A stretch of 64,000 nt of DNA, taken from the NCBI RefSeq assembly GCF_000718005.1, contig NZ_JODV01000013.1; one strand, given 5' to 3'. This document shows positions 1 to 8,837 of the stretch, in pieces (positions within the stretch are counted from its first letter, which is position 1; each line of letters starts with the position of its first letter). The notes under the pieces are model-generated. The model was not told where the DNA came from, did no database searches, and was given only the letters and a program-made list of their open reading frames with translations. The position numbers were made by a program, and so were the translations under genes. The DNA comes from Actinoalloteichus_B caeruleus (GTDB lineage: Bacteria > Actinomycetota > Actinomycetes > Mycobacteriales > Pseudonocardiaceae).

Positions 1-921
1 CTCACGGGACTGTTCGCGGTACTGGTCCTGCTGTGCGTCGTCGGGTACCTGACCCGGCCGGACGCGTTCCTCACCGAGGGGAACCTGTCCACGATCCTCC
101 GGCTCGCCGCCGCCATCGGCGTGGTCAGCGTCGGCATGACCTTCGTCATCACCACCGCCGGGATCGACCTCTCCGTGGGTTCGATGGTCGCGCTCGCCAG
201 CGTGTGGATGACGACGGTCGCCACCCAGTCCTACGGGGTGGGGGTGATGGTGCTCTGCGCCCTGCTGGTGGGACTGGGCGCCGGTCTGGTCAACGGCATA
301 CTGATCGCCTACGGCAGGGTCGTGCCCTTCATCGCGACCCTGGCGATGATGGTCGCGGCCCGGGGCCTCGCCGAGCGCATCAGCGGGCGGCAGACGCAGG
401 TGATCAGGGACACCGCGTTCCTGGACTTCTTCCGGGGCAGCTTCCTCGGCGTCCCGGTCCTGGTGTGGATGTTCCTGCTGGTCTTCGCGGCCGGCTGGGT
501 CCTGCTCAACCGCACCACCTTCGGCCGGCGCACCTTCGCAGTCGGGGGCAACCCGGAGGCGGCCCGCCTCGCGGGCATCAACGTCAAGCGCCATGTCGCG
601 CTGGTCTACGGGCTGGCCGGCCTGTGCTGCGGGATCGCCGCCATCATGGTCGCGGCCAGGACCACCTCGGGCGCGTCCACCAACGGGCTCTACTACGAGC
701 TCGACGCCATCGCGGCCGTCGTGATCGGCGGCACCCTGCTGACCGGTGGCCGAGGCAGCCTCCTCGGCACCCTCATCGGTGTGTTGATCTTCACCGTGCT
801 CAGCAACATCTTCACGCTGAACAACCTGGAGACCGACATCCAGAACATCGCCAAGGGCGTGATCATCGTGGTCGCCGTGCTCCTGCAGTACCGCACCATG
901 AACCACCCCCGAACGACCTAG
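1..921 (+). CDS. Ribose-type ABC transporter permease (5' end outside window)
   Basis: The inner-membrane permease of a carbohydrate ABC importer (RbsC/BPD_transp_2 family). The reading frame is open from base 1 with no start, so the gene begins upstream. About 306 residues are present, nearly the full family length (about 320-340). The frame is strongly hydrophobic with many membrane helices. The family motif ITTAGIDLSVGS lies around 151-186, and the cytoplasmic coupling loop (GGNPEAARLAGINV, about 544-588) should contact the ATPase. The partner ATP-binding gene is not in the window and is probably just upstream. The solute-binding protein follows 153 nt downstream. The substrate cannot be read from the sequence; the neighbours point to a sugar, keto-sugar or polyol. 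Confidence 0.93.
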   Translation, partial: LTGLFAVLVLLCVVGYLTRPDAFLTEGNLSTILRLAAAIGVVSVGMTFVITTAGIDLSVGSMVALASVWMTTVATQSYGVGVMVLCALLVGLGAGLVNGILIAYGRVVPFIATLAMMVAARGLAERISGRQTQVIRDTAFLDFFRGSFLGVPVLVWMFLLVFAAGWVLLNRTTFGRRTFAVGGNPEAARLAGINVKRHVALVYGLAGLCCGIAAIMVAARTTSGASTNGLYYELDAIAAVVIGGTLLTGGRGSLLGTLIGVLIFTVLSNIFTLNNLETDIQNIAKGVIIVVAVLLQYRTMNHPRTT

Positions 922-1074
922 CACCGCAGTCCGTCGTCGGGGCGGTCACCGCCGCCCGCCCCGACGAGGTCCACCGGCACGAGCCGGTGGGCCCGTGAGC
1001 CGTCGGCGGCCAACACACCCCAGGTCCGCCGCCGCCAAGTCCGGCGGTCCACGTCTCGTGCTCGGGAGTCCTCG

Positions 1075-2130
1075 ATGTCAAGACAGCCACTGTTCGCCCG
1101 CCGCCGCTTCCTGCTCGGCGGCACCGCCCTCGGCGCGGGGGTCGTCCTGTCCGCCTGCACCTCCAACGACGCCGCCCAGGAGGCCCCGCGGAACGTCAGC
1201 GTCGGTGCCGGCGACAACGCCGAACCCGGGCCGGAGGTGACGATCGGCTTCTCCGCGCCCGCCGCCGACCACGGCTGGATGGCGGCCATGACCGCCTACG
1301 CGCGGTCGCAGGCCGAGGCGTTCGAGGACGTCACCTTCACCGCCACCGAGGGCACCAACGACTCCAGCCAGCAGATCGCGCAGATCGAGACCCTCATCAA
1401 CGACGGTGTCGACGTCCTCGTCATCCTGCCGCACGACGGCGCGCAGCTGACCGCGGTCGGCCAGCAGGCGATGGACGCCGGCATCCCGGTGGTGAACGTG
1501 GACCGCGTCTTCGACAGCCCGCTGGCCTACCGCTGCTGGATCGGCGGCGACAACTACCGCATGGGCGTCAACGCCGGGGACTACATCGCCGAGCAGATGC
1601 GGGAACAGGGCAAGGACGACCCGGTGATCGCCGAGGTGGCGGGAATCGACTCGCTGCCCCTGACCCAGGAACGCAGCCAGGGGTTCGCCGACGCGCTCGC
1701 CCGGCACGGCTTCGAGGTCTCGCACCGGGTCGCGGCCGAGTTCACGGTGGAGAGCGGTGAGCGGCAGACCTCCAACCTGCTCCAGTCCGCCAGCTCCCTC
1801 GACGCGCTGTGGAACCACGACGACGACCAGGGCATCGGCGTGCTCGCCGCCATCGAGAACGCCGGACGAGACGAGTTCATCATGGTGGGCGGCGCGGGCT
1901 CACTGGACATGATGGACCGGATCGAGTCGGGCGAGAGCGTCGTCAAGGCCACGGTCCTCTACAGCCCGTCGATGTGCGCCTCGGCGATCTCGCTGGCCCG
2001 CCTCCTCGGACAGGCCAAGGGCCTCGGGGACATGGCCGAGCACGAGATCCCGGCGTCCATCACCACCTACTCGGCAGTGGTCACCAGCGACAACGTCGCG
2101 GAGTACCGGGACGTGGGCTTCGCGTCCTGA
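1075..2130 (+). CDS. Sugar-binding lipoprotein of ABC importer (Peripla_BP_4 type)
   Basis: A 351-residue extracytoplasmic solute-binding protein. The N-terminus combines a twin-arginine motif (RRRFLLG, residues 9-15) with a lipobox (VLSAC, Cys28), so it is probably a Tat-exported lipoprotein anchored on the outer face of the membrane. The mature part has the RbsB-like two-lobe pattern: VTIGFSAPAADHGWMAAM, a stretch ending DVLVILPHDGAQLTAV, then VVNVDRVF. It pairs with the permease upstream. The start ATG has a GGGAG-like ribosome site just before it. The ligand is unknown; the adjacent oxidoreductase and TIM-barrel genes suggest a (keto)sugar or inositol-like compound. Confidence 0.92.
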   Translation: MSRQPLFARRRFLLGGTALGAGVVLSACTSNDAAQEAPRNVSVGAGDNAEPGPEVTIGFSAPAADHGWMAAMTAYARSQAEAFEDVTFTATEGTNDSSQQIAQIETLINDGVDVLVILPHDGAQLTAVGQQAMDAGIPVVNVDRVFDSPLAYRCWIGGDNYRMGVNAGDYIAEQMREQGKDDPVIAEVAGIDSLPLTQERSQGFADALARHGFEVSHRVAAEFTVESGERQTSNLLQSASSLDALWNHDDDQGIGVLAAIENAGRDEFIMVGGAGSLDMMDRIESGESVVKATVLYSPSMCASAISLARLLGQAKGLGDMAEHEIPASITTYSAVVTSDNVAEYRDVGFAS

Positions 2131-2230
2131 CCTGGACGGCACCAGCCGGCCCCACCGGCGGAGGCCGGCACGGTAGTCCTCTCGGCCACGCCGAGATCGT
2201 GAGGACATCGAGAATGTGAGGGATCACAGC

Positions 2231-3403
2231 ATGGCAGCCAGCGAGACGATCGGCGTCGGGATGGCGGGGTACTCCTTCATGGGTGCCGTCCACTCCCAAG
2301 CCTGGCGCACCGTCCACCGGTTCTTCGACGTGCCGGTAGCACCGGAACTCGTCGCACTCGCGGGCCGCGATCGGGCCAGGACCGAGGCCGCCGCCGCCCG
2401 GATGGGGTGGTCGGCCGCGGAGACGGACTGGCGGCGTTTGGTCGAGCGGGACGACGTCGGCCTGGTCGACATCTGCACGCCGGGGGACACCCACGCCGAG
2501 ATCGCGATCGCCGCGCTGGACGCCGGCAAGCACGTCCTCTGCGAGAAACCGCTGGCCAACACGGTGGCCGAGGCGGAGGCGATGGTGGCCGCGGCGGAAC
2601 GGGCCGCCGCCTCCGGGGTCCGCTCCATGGTCGCCTTCAACTACCGGCGCGTCCCGGCCCTCGCGTTGGCGCGCGAGCTGGTCGCGAACGGTCGCCTCGG
2701 CACCGTGCGGCACGTGCGGGCCGTCTACCTCCAGGACTGGCTCACCGACGAGAACTCGCCACTGACCTGGCGGCTCGACCGCACCAAGGCCGGCGCTGGC
2801 GCGCTCGGCGACATCGGTTCGCACATCATCGACGCGAGCCAGTTCGTCACGGGGCAGGCGATCACGGGTGTCTCGGCCATCACCGAGACCTTCGTCCGCC
2901 GCCGCCCGGTGGCCACCTCATCGACGGGGTTGTCCGCCTCGGCCGGCACCGAGTACGGGGACGTCACGGTCGACGACGCCGCCCTGTTCCTCGCGCGGTT
3001 CACCGGCGGGGCCGTGGCCACCTTCGAGGCGACCCGGTTCGCCGCCGGTCGGAAGAACGCCATGCGGCTGGAGGTCAACGGCTCGCGGGGCAGCCTCGCG
3101 TTCGACTTCGAGTCCATGAACGAACTGTGGCTGCACGAGGAGGACATCGACGCGGCCGAGGGCGGGTTCCGACGCATCCTCGTGACCGAGGCCACGCACC
3201 CCTACCTCGGGGCGTGGTGGCCGCCCGGCCACGGGCTCGGCTACGAGCACACCTTCACCCACGAGGCAGCGGACTTCCTCACCGCCGTGGGCACGGGGAC
3301 CGACCCGGAGCCGAGCTTCGCCGACGGACTGCGGGTGCAGCGGGTGCTGCGGGCGGTGGAGGACAGCGCCGCCGCCGACTCCCGTTGGACCCCGGTGCCG
3401 TAG
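2231..3403 (+). CDS. Gfo/Idh/MocA family NAD(P)-dependent oxidoreductase
   Basis: A 390-residue dehydrogenase of the glucose-fructose oxidoreductase / inositol dehydrogenase family. The N-terminal Rossmann fold carries GMAGYSFMGAVH (residues 9-20), the EKP motif (CEKPLAN) is near residue 105, and the catalytic segment GDIGSHIIDASQF is around residues 193-205. Members oxidise or reduce sugars and cyclitols, often at C3. ATG at 2231 was chosen because GAGGGA sits about 7 nt before it; an in-frame GTG at 2216 would add five residues. It follows the binding-protein gene after 100 nt and probably acts in the cytosol on the imported substrate. A role in levoglucosan, 3-keto-sugar or inositol metabolism is possible but cannot be chosen from sequence alone. 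Confidence 0.93.
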   Translation: MAASETIGVGMAGYSFMGAVHSQAWRTVHRFFDVPVAPELVALAGRDRARTEAAAARMGWSAAETDWRRLVERDDVGLVDICTPGDTHAEIAIAALDAGKHVLCEKPLANTVAEAEAMVAAAERAAASGVRSMVAFNYRRVPALALARELVANGRLGTVRHVRAVYLQDWLTDENSPLTWRLDRTKAGAGALGDIGSHIIDASQFVTGQAITGVSAITETFVRRRPVATSSTGLSASAGTEYGDVTVDDAALFLARFTGGAVATFEATRFAAGRKNAMRLEVNGSRGSLAFDFESMNELWLHEEDIDAAEGGFRRILVTEATHPYLGAWWPPGHGLGYEHTFTHEAADFLTAVGTGTDPEPSFADGLRVQRVLRAVEDSAAADSRWTPVP

Positions 3404-3449
3404 TCGACCACGAGACCAGCCGGCCGAACGGGTCGGCGAGACGGTTCCG

Positions 3450-3472
3450 CCCGGCTCCTCGACGGAGCCGGG
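3450..3472 (+). terminator. Hairpin downstream of the Gfo/Idh/MocA gene
   Basis: The arms CCCGGCTCC (3450-3458) and GGAGCCGGG (3464-3472) are perfectly complementary (9 bp) around a 5-nt loop, 47 nt after the oxidoreductase stop. No U-tract follows, as is usual in high-GC actinomycetes. It probably separates the transporter/oxidoreductase unit from the giant gene. Confidence 0.55.
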
Positions 3473-3510
3473 CCGGGAACCGGGAGCCCCGGCGGCTCCA
3501 CGAAGGACCT

Positions 3511-3530
3511 GCCCCGGCCGACACCGGGGC
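3511..3530 (+). terminator. Second small hairpin before the giant secreted-protein gene
   Basis: The arms GCCCCGG (3511-3517) and CCGGGGC (3524-3530) form a 7-bp stem with a 6-nt loop, 39 nt after the first hairpin. It may be the second half of a tandem terminator or an mRNA leader structure of the gene at 3661. Confidence 0.35.
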
Positions 3531-3660
3531 GGGTGGGTTCACACCGCGACGGGGAAGCGCAACAAGGAGGTTGGCACTCAACGTCGAGTAGTCCCCGGCT
3601 CGTCGAGAACGCGCTGTTGTTCGGGCGACGAACCTTGGTGAGAACAGGAGAAACATACCA

Positions 3661-6600
3661 GTGCGACGATCATTACGGGGGCGCGGCGGGAGTTCCGCGA
3701 CCACCGGGCACAGAACCAGATCCAGGGGCACGGCGGCCCGCGCGGGCACCCTGTCACTGGCGCTCCTGACCGCTCTCGGTGGCAGCGCGATGGCCGCGGC
3801 CCCGGTCGCGGTGGCGGCCGACCAGCCGGCCGGGGCGGCCACGGCCGCGAACACCTTCCAGCCCAAACCTCCCATCGGTTTCCCGGTCTTCGACGAGGAC
3901 GAGCACGACCACCCCGGCGATGACCACGAGCACGACGACCACTTCCACGCGTTGGTCTTCTCCAAGACCGCCGGGTTCCGGCACGACTCCATCGAGGCCG
4001 GTGTCGCCGCCATCGAGGAGCTCGGTGCGGAGCACGGCTTCCACGTGGACCACACCGAGGACGCCGAGGACTTCACCGAGCAGAACCTGGGCCACTACGA
4101 CGTCGTCGTCTGGCTGTCCACCACCGGTGACGTCCTCAACGAGGAACAGCAGGCGGCCTTCGAGGGCTACATCCAGGACGGCGGCGGCTACGCCGGAGTG
4201 CACGCCGCGTCGGACACCGAGTACGACTGGCCGTGGTACGGCGAGCTGGTGGGCGCCTACTTCGACTCCCACCCGCAGATCCAGGAGGCGACGACGGTCG
4301 TCACCGACCACGTCCACCCCTCCACCGCCCACCTCGACGAGGAGTGGGTGCGGACGGACGAGTGGTACAACTTCCAGGACAACCCGCGCGGCGACGTGCA
4401 CGTCCTGGCGGCCCTCGACGAGGACAGCTACGACGCCGGCAGCGGCGCGATGGGCCACGACCACCCGATCGCCTGGTGCCAGGAGTTCGACGGTGGCCGC
4501 TCCTGGTACACCGGCGGTGGCCACACCATCGAGTCGTTCTCCGAGCCCGCGTTCCTGGAACACCTGCTCGGCGGTCTGCGCACCGCCGCCGGGGTCGCCG
4601 AGGCCGACTGCAAGGCGACCGTCGACTCCTCCTTCGACCAGGTGACCCTGGCCAAGGGCGCCGACCAGGCCGGCGAGCCGATCGCCCTGGCCGTGCTGCC
4701 CGACCGCAGCGTGCTGCACACCGCCCGCGACGGCCGGGTGTTCCACACCACCGCCGACGGCCTGAACCAGCTGGCCGGTCGCATTCCCGTCTACAGCCAC
4801 GACGAGGACGGCCTCCAGGGCATCGCCGTGGACCCGGACTTCGAGGACAACCGCTGGGTCTACCTCTACTACTCCCCGGAACTGGACACCCCACCGGGCG
4901 AGGCGCCGGAGAACGGCACGGCGGAGGACTTCGCCCCCTTCATCGGGCACAACACCCTCTCCCGCTTCCAGCTCACCGAGGACAACACCCTCGACCTGGA
5001 CAGCGAGCAGGAGATCATCCACGTCGAGGCGGACCGGGGCATCTGCTGCCACGCCGGTGGTGAGATCGACTTCGACTCCGAGGGCAACCTCTACCTGTCC
5101 ACCGGGGACGACACCAACCCCTTCGCCTCCAGCAACTACACGCCCATCGACATCCGCCCGGACCGCAACCCGGCCTTCGACGCGCAGCGTTCCTCCGCCA
5201 ACACCAACGACCTGCGGGGCAAGCTGCTGCGGATCACCGTCCAGGAGGACGGCAGCTACACGGTGCCGGAGGGCAACCTCTTCGAGCCGGGTACGGACAA
5301 GACCCGTCCGGAGATCTACGCGATGGGCTTCCGGAACCCGTTCCGGTTCGCCATCGACCGGGAGACCGACTGGATCTACCTGGGCGACTACGGTCCCGAC
5401 GCCGGCTCGCCCGACCCGAACCGGGGTCCGGAGGGCCTGGTCGAGTTCAACCTGATCAAGGAGCCCGGCAACTACGGGTGGCCCTACTGCCACGGCGACA
5501 ACCAGGCGTACAACGAGTACGACTTCGCCACCGGCGAGTCCGGCCCGCTGTTCGACTGCGACAACCCGGTCAACAACAGCCCGAACAACACCGGTCTGAC
5601 CGAGCTGCCGCCGTCGGTGCCGGCCTGGATCGAGTACAGCGGCGGCTCGCTGCCGGCCTTCGGCTCGGGCAGTGAGTCCCCGATGGGTGGCCCGACCTAC
5701 CGGTACGACCCCGAGCTGGAGTCCGACACCAAGTTCCCCGAGTACTACGACGGCAAGAACTTCGCCTACGAGTGGGGACGCGGCTGGATCAAGGAGCTCC
5801 ACCACGACGCCGAGGGCAACCTGCTCAAGATCAACCCGTTCTTCGACTCGATGGACCTCGTCCAGCCGATGAACATCGAGTTCGGACCGGACGGTTCGCT
5901 GTACGTGCTCGACTACGGCAGCGAGTGGTTCGGCGGTTCGGACGACTCCGCGCTCTACCGGATCGACTACACCGGCGGCGAGCGGACCCCGGTGGCCACC
6001 ATCAGCGCCAGCGTCACCTCCGGGCACGCGCCGCTGACCGTCGAGTTCGACTCGGCCGGTTCGGTCGACCCGGCCGGCGGCGAGCTGGCCTTCGAGTGGG
6101 AGTTCGGTGACGGCGCGACCGCCACCGGCGCCACCGCGGAGCACACCTACACCGAGGAGGGCGTCTACACCGCCCGGCTGCGCGCCACCAACGACGACGA
6201 GCGGGTCGGTACCGCCGCCGTCTCCATCTCGGTGGGCAACACCGCCCCCGTGGTGGAACTGAACGCTCCCGTGCACGGCGGTGTCTTCGCGTTCGGTGAG
6301 CGGGTGCCCTTCGAGGTGACCGTGACCGACCCCGAGGACGGCGAGATCGACTGCTCCAGGGTCGTCGTCGAGTACATCCTCGGGCACGACAGCCACGGCC
6401 ACCCGCTGACCCGGGCCAACGGTTGCAGCGGGCTGATCGAGACCCCCGGCGAGGGCGGGCACGGGGACGACGCCAACGTCTTCGGCATCATCAACGCCAG
6501 CTACACCGACAACGGCGCCGGCGACCTGCCCCCGCTGACCGGGTCGGACGAGGTCGTCCTCCAGCTGAAGAACAAGCAGGCCGAGTTCTTCACCGACAGC

Positions 6601-8655
6601 GAGGGCGTCACGGTCCTGAGCAAGGAGGGAGCCGGCGGTGGCCGGGTCGTGGGTGACATCCACGACGGCGACTGGATCTCCGTCGACCCGGTGAACCTGC
6701 ACCAGGTCGACCAGATCGGTTTCCGGATCGCCTCCGGCGGCATCGGCGGCACCATCGAGGTGCGGGTCGGCGCGCCCGACGGCGAACTGATCAGCAGCGT
6801 CGACGTCGCGAACACCGGCGGCTGGGAGAACTTCGAGACCGTCGGCCCGGTCGACATCACCGACCCGGGCGGCACGAACGCGCTGTACTTCGTGTTCACC
6901 GGCGACGGTGACGAGGCGCTCTTCGACGTCGACATCATCCACTTCCACGGCGACGGTGTCGCCGACCCGGGTGCCGGGCAACCGGGCTGCGAGCCCGCCG
7001 AACCGGAGGAGGGCTACCGCATGCTCTTCGACGGCACCGAGGACAGCCTCGGCGGCTGGAAGCAGGCGGGCCCGGGCGAGTTCGTGCTCCAGGAGGACTG
7101 CACCATCCTGTCCACCGGGGGCATGGGCCTGTACTGGTTCGAGGAGGAGTTCGAGGCCTACAGCCTCAAGCTCGACTGGATGATGCCGGGCGACGACAAC
7201 TCCGGTGTCTTCGTCGGGTTCCCGGACCCGGGTGACGACCCGTGGCTGGCCGTCAACCACGGGTACGAGATCCAGATCGACCCGACCGACGAGCCGGACC
7301 GCACCACCGGTGCCATCTACGGTTTCCAGGGCGCTGACCTGGAGGCCCGTGACGAGGCGCTCAACCCCGAGGGCGAGTGGAACAGCTACGAGATCGTGGT
7401 CCAGGGGCAGACCATCAAGGTCTACCTCAACGACGTGCTGATCAACGACTTCACCAGCACCCACCCGGACCGCGACCTCACCAGCGGCCACATCGGCCTC
7501 CAGAACCACGGTGACGTCGACGACGTGTTCTTCCGGAACGTCCAGATCCAGGAGATCGTCGACTCCGAGGCGCCGACCACGTCCCTGAGCACCGACCCGG
7601 CGGAGGCCGACGGCGCCGAGGGCTGGTTCCTGACCTCCCCCGAGGTCACCCTCGACGCCAGCGACGAGGGCAGCGGTGTCGCCACCACCGAGTACCGGAT
7701 CGGCGACGGCGACTGGACCGAGTACACCGAGCCGTTCGCGCTGCCCGGTGACGGCGTCCACACCGTGGAGTACCGGTCGACCGACGTGGCCGGCAACGTG
7801 GAGGAGCCCGGCACCGCCGAACTCCGGGTCGACACCACGGCCCCGCTGACCACGGCCGACTTCGCCGACCCGAACGAGGCCGGTTGGCACGACGCCGACG
7901 TCGTGGTCGAGCTCGCCGCCGAGGACGGCACGTCCGGGGTGGCCAGGGTGGAGTGGACCCTCGACGGGGAGGACTGGGCGGAGTACACCGAACCCGTCCA
8001 GGTCAGCGGCGACGGCGAACACACCCTGCGGTACCGGGCCGTGGACGTCGCCGGGAACGTCGAGGCGGACAAGGCCGCGACGATCATGATCGACGCGACC
8101 GCGCCGACGCTGCTGGTGTCCGGAGTGGCCAACGGCGTGGTCTACGGCAACGCCACGGACCTGGTGCTCTCCTGGCACGCCGAGGACGAGACCTCCGGGA
8201 TCGACTCGGTGAGCGGCACGCTCAACGGGGAGGCCGTGCTGTCCGGGCGGGTGCTCCCGCTCTACCAGCTGGCCCTGGGCACCCACACGTTGTCGGTCAG
8301 CGCGACCGACAACGCCGGCAACACCGCCGAGCAGTCGTTGGTGTTCGCCACCACCACCTCGCTGCGCGACGTCGGCCAGCTCGTCGACAGGTTCCGGCTC
8401 ACCAACCGGCTGTCGCTGAGCGGGCACGCCGCCCTGGCGGGTCAGCTCACCGCCGCCAGGATCGCCGAGGCGACCGGGGACGAGCTCGGCGCGATCAACG
8501 AGCTGCGCGAGTTCGTCGCGCTGGCCGGGGACGCCGAACTGGTCCGCGACGCCGAGGTGCGCTCGGTGCTGGTGCGTGACGCGGAGGCGATCATCGCCTC
8601 CATCGAAGGGGTGGCCGTGCTCGACATGGCCGTCAACGCGGTCGACCGCGACTGA
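3661..8655 (+). CDS. Giant secreted multidomain protein: ThuA - sugar dehydrogenase - PKD - CBM6-like - DUF1080
   Basis: A 1664-residue exported enzyme. GTG start at 3661, with GGAG 10 nt upstream. A long basic N-terminus leads to a hydrophobic signal segment (about residues 30-52). Domains in order: ThuA (about 96-320; HALVFSKTAGFRHDSI, GYAGVHAASDTEYDWPWY); PQQ-type glucose/sorbosone dehydrogenase propeller (326-775; GEIDFDSEGNLYLSTGDD, YAMGFRNPFRFAID); PKD (780-858); a further Ig-like part (861-960); CBM6-like beta-sandwich (974-1097); DUF1080, the 3-keto-disaccharide hydrolase fold (1119-1300; GYRMLFDGTEDSLGGW); three OmpL47/Ig-like repeats (1301-1567); and a C-terminal FIMAH-like helical domain (1568-1660). 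Pairing ThuA, dehydrogenase and DUF1080 in one chain suggests extracellular oxidation of a glycoside at C3 and cleavage of the keto-sugar. The substrate is unknown. Confidence 0.9.
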   Translation: MRRSLRGRGGSSATTGHRTRSRGTAARAGTLSLALLTALGGSAMAAAPVAVAADQPAGAATAANTFQPKPPIGFPVFDEDEHDHPGDDHEHDDHFHALVFSKTAGFRHDSIEAGVAAIEELGAEHGFHVDHTEDAEDFTEQNLGHYDVVVWLSTTGDVLNEEQQAAFEGYIQDGGGYAGVHAASDTEYDWPWYGELVGAYFDSHPQIQEATTVVTDHVHPSTAHLDEEWVRTDEWYNFQDNPRGDVHVLAALDEDSYDAGSGAMGHDHPIAWCQEFDGGRSWYTGGGHTIESFSEPAFLEHLLGGLRTAAGVAEADCKATVDSSFDQVTLAKGADQAGEPIALAVLPDRSVLHTARDGRVFHTTADGLNQLAGRIPVYSHDEDGLQGIAVDPDFEDNRWVYLYYSPELDTPPGEAPENGTAEDFAPFIGHNTLSRFQLTEDNTLDLDSEQEIIHVEADRGICCHAGGEIDFDSEGNLYLSTGDDTNPFASSNYTPIDIRPDRNPAFDAQRSSANTNDLRGKLLRITVQEDGSYTVPEGNLFEPGTDKTRPEIYAMGFRNPFRFAIDRETDWIYLGDYGPDAGSPDPNRGPEGLVEFNLIKEPGNYGWPYCHGDNQAYNEYDFATGESGPLFDCDNPVNNSPNNTGLTELPPSVPAWIEYSGGSLPAFGSGSESPMGGPTYRYDPELESDTKFPEYYDGKNFAYEWGRGWIKELHHDAEGNLLKINPFFDSMDLVQPMNIEFGPDGSLYVLDYGSEWFGGSDDSALYRIDYTGGERTPVATISASVTSGHAPLTVEFDSAGSVDPAGGELAFEWEFGDGATATGATAEHTYTEEGVYTARLRATNDDERVGTAAVSISVGNTAPVVELNAPVHGGVFAFGERVPFEVTVTDPEDGEIDCSRVVVEYILGHDSHGHPLTRANGCSGLIETPGEGGHGDDANVFGIINASYTDNGAGDLPPLTGSDEVVLQLKNKQAEFFTDSEGVTVLSKEGAGGGRVVGDIHDGDWISVDPVNLHQVDQIGFRIASGGIGGTIEVRVGAPDGELISSVDVANTGGWENFETVGPVDITDPGGTNALYFVFTGDGDEALFDVDIIHFHGDGVADPGAGQPGCEPAEPEEGYRMLFDGTEDSLGGWKQAGPGEFVLQEDCTILSTGGMGLYWFEEEFEAYSLKLDWMMPGDDNSGVFVGFPDPGDDPWLAVNHGYEIQIDPTDEPDRTTGAIYGFQGADLEARDEALNPEGEWNSYEIVVQGQTIKVYLNDVLINDFTSTHPDRDLTSGHIGLQNHGDVDDVFFRNVQIQEIVDSEAPTTSLSTDPAEADGAEGWFLTSPEVTLDASDEGSGVATTEYRIGDGDWTEYTEPFALPGDGVHTVEYRSTDVAGNVEEPGTAELRVDTTAPLTTADFADPNEAGWHDADVVVELAAEDGTSGVARVEWTLDGEDWAEYTEPVQVSGDGEHTLRYRAVDVAGNVEADKAATIMIDATAPTLLVSGVANGVVYGNATDLVLSWHAEDETSGIDSVSGTLNGEAVLSGRVLPLYQLALGTHTLSVSATDNAGNTAEQSLVFATTTSLRDVGQLVDRFRLTNRLSLSGHAALAGQLTAARIAEATGDELGAINELREFVALAGDAELVRDAEVRSVLVRDAEAIIASIEGVAVLDMAVNAVDRD

Positions 8656-8674
8656 CGACCCGCGGTCACCCACC

Positions 8675-8712
8675 GTGGTGGCTCATATCCGCCAGTGGAT
8701 GTGAGCCACCGC
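8675..8712 (+). terminator. Terminator after the giant secreted-protein gene
   Basis: A 16-bp stem (8675-8690 with 8697-8712) includes two G-U pairs and has a 6-nt loop (GCCAGT). It starts 20 nt after the stop codon. It marks the boundary between the catabolic genes and the Ebo-like operon. Confidence 0.75.
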
Positions 8713-8837
8713 ACACCCTGCTGTTGGTCGGTGGCGCGGTGCGGTCTCCTCGAACGAGGTCACCAGCGCCGCGCCGCCCCAGCGGACTCGACGGAACGCT
8801 CGGCGAGCCGCGTGCGCCGCAAGGAAGGGGTTCGACG

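Noticed and set aside
3754..8673. A 1639-codon open frame on the minus strand
   Set aside because: It is the antisense shadow of the giant secreted-protein gene; high GC removes stop codons. Its translation is a monotonous Val/Gly/Asp/Arg-rich string with no domain.
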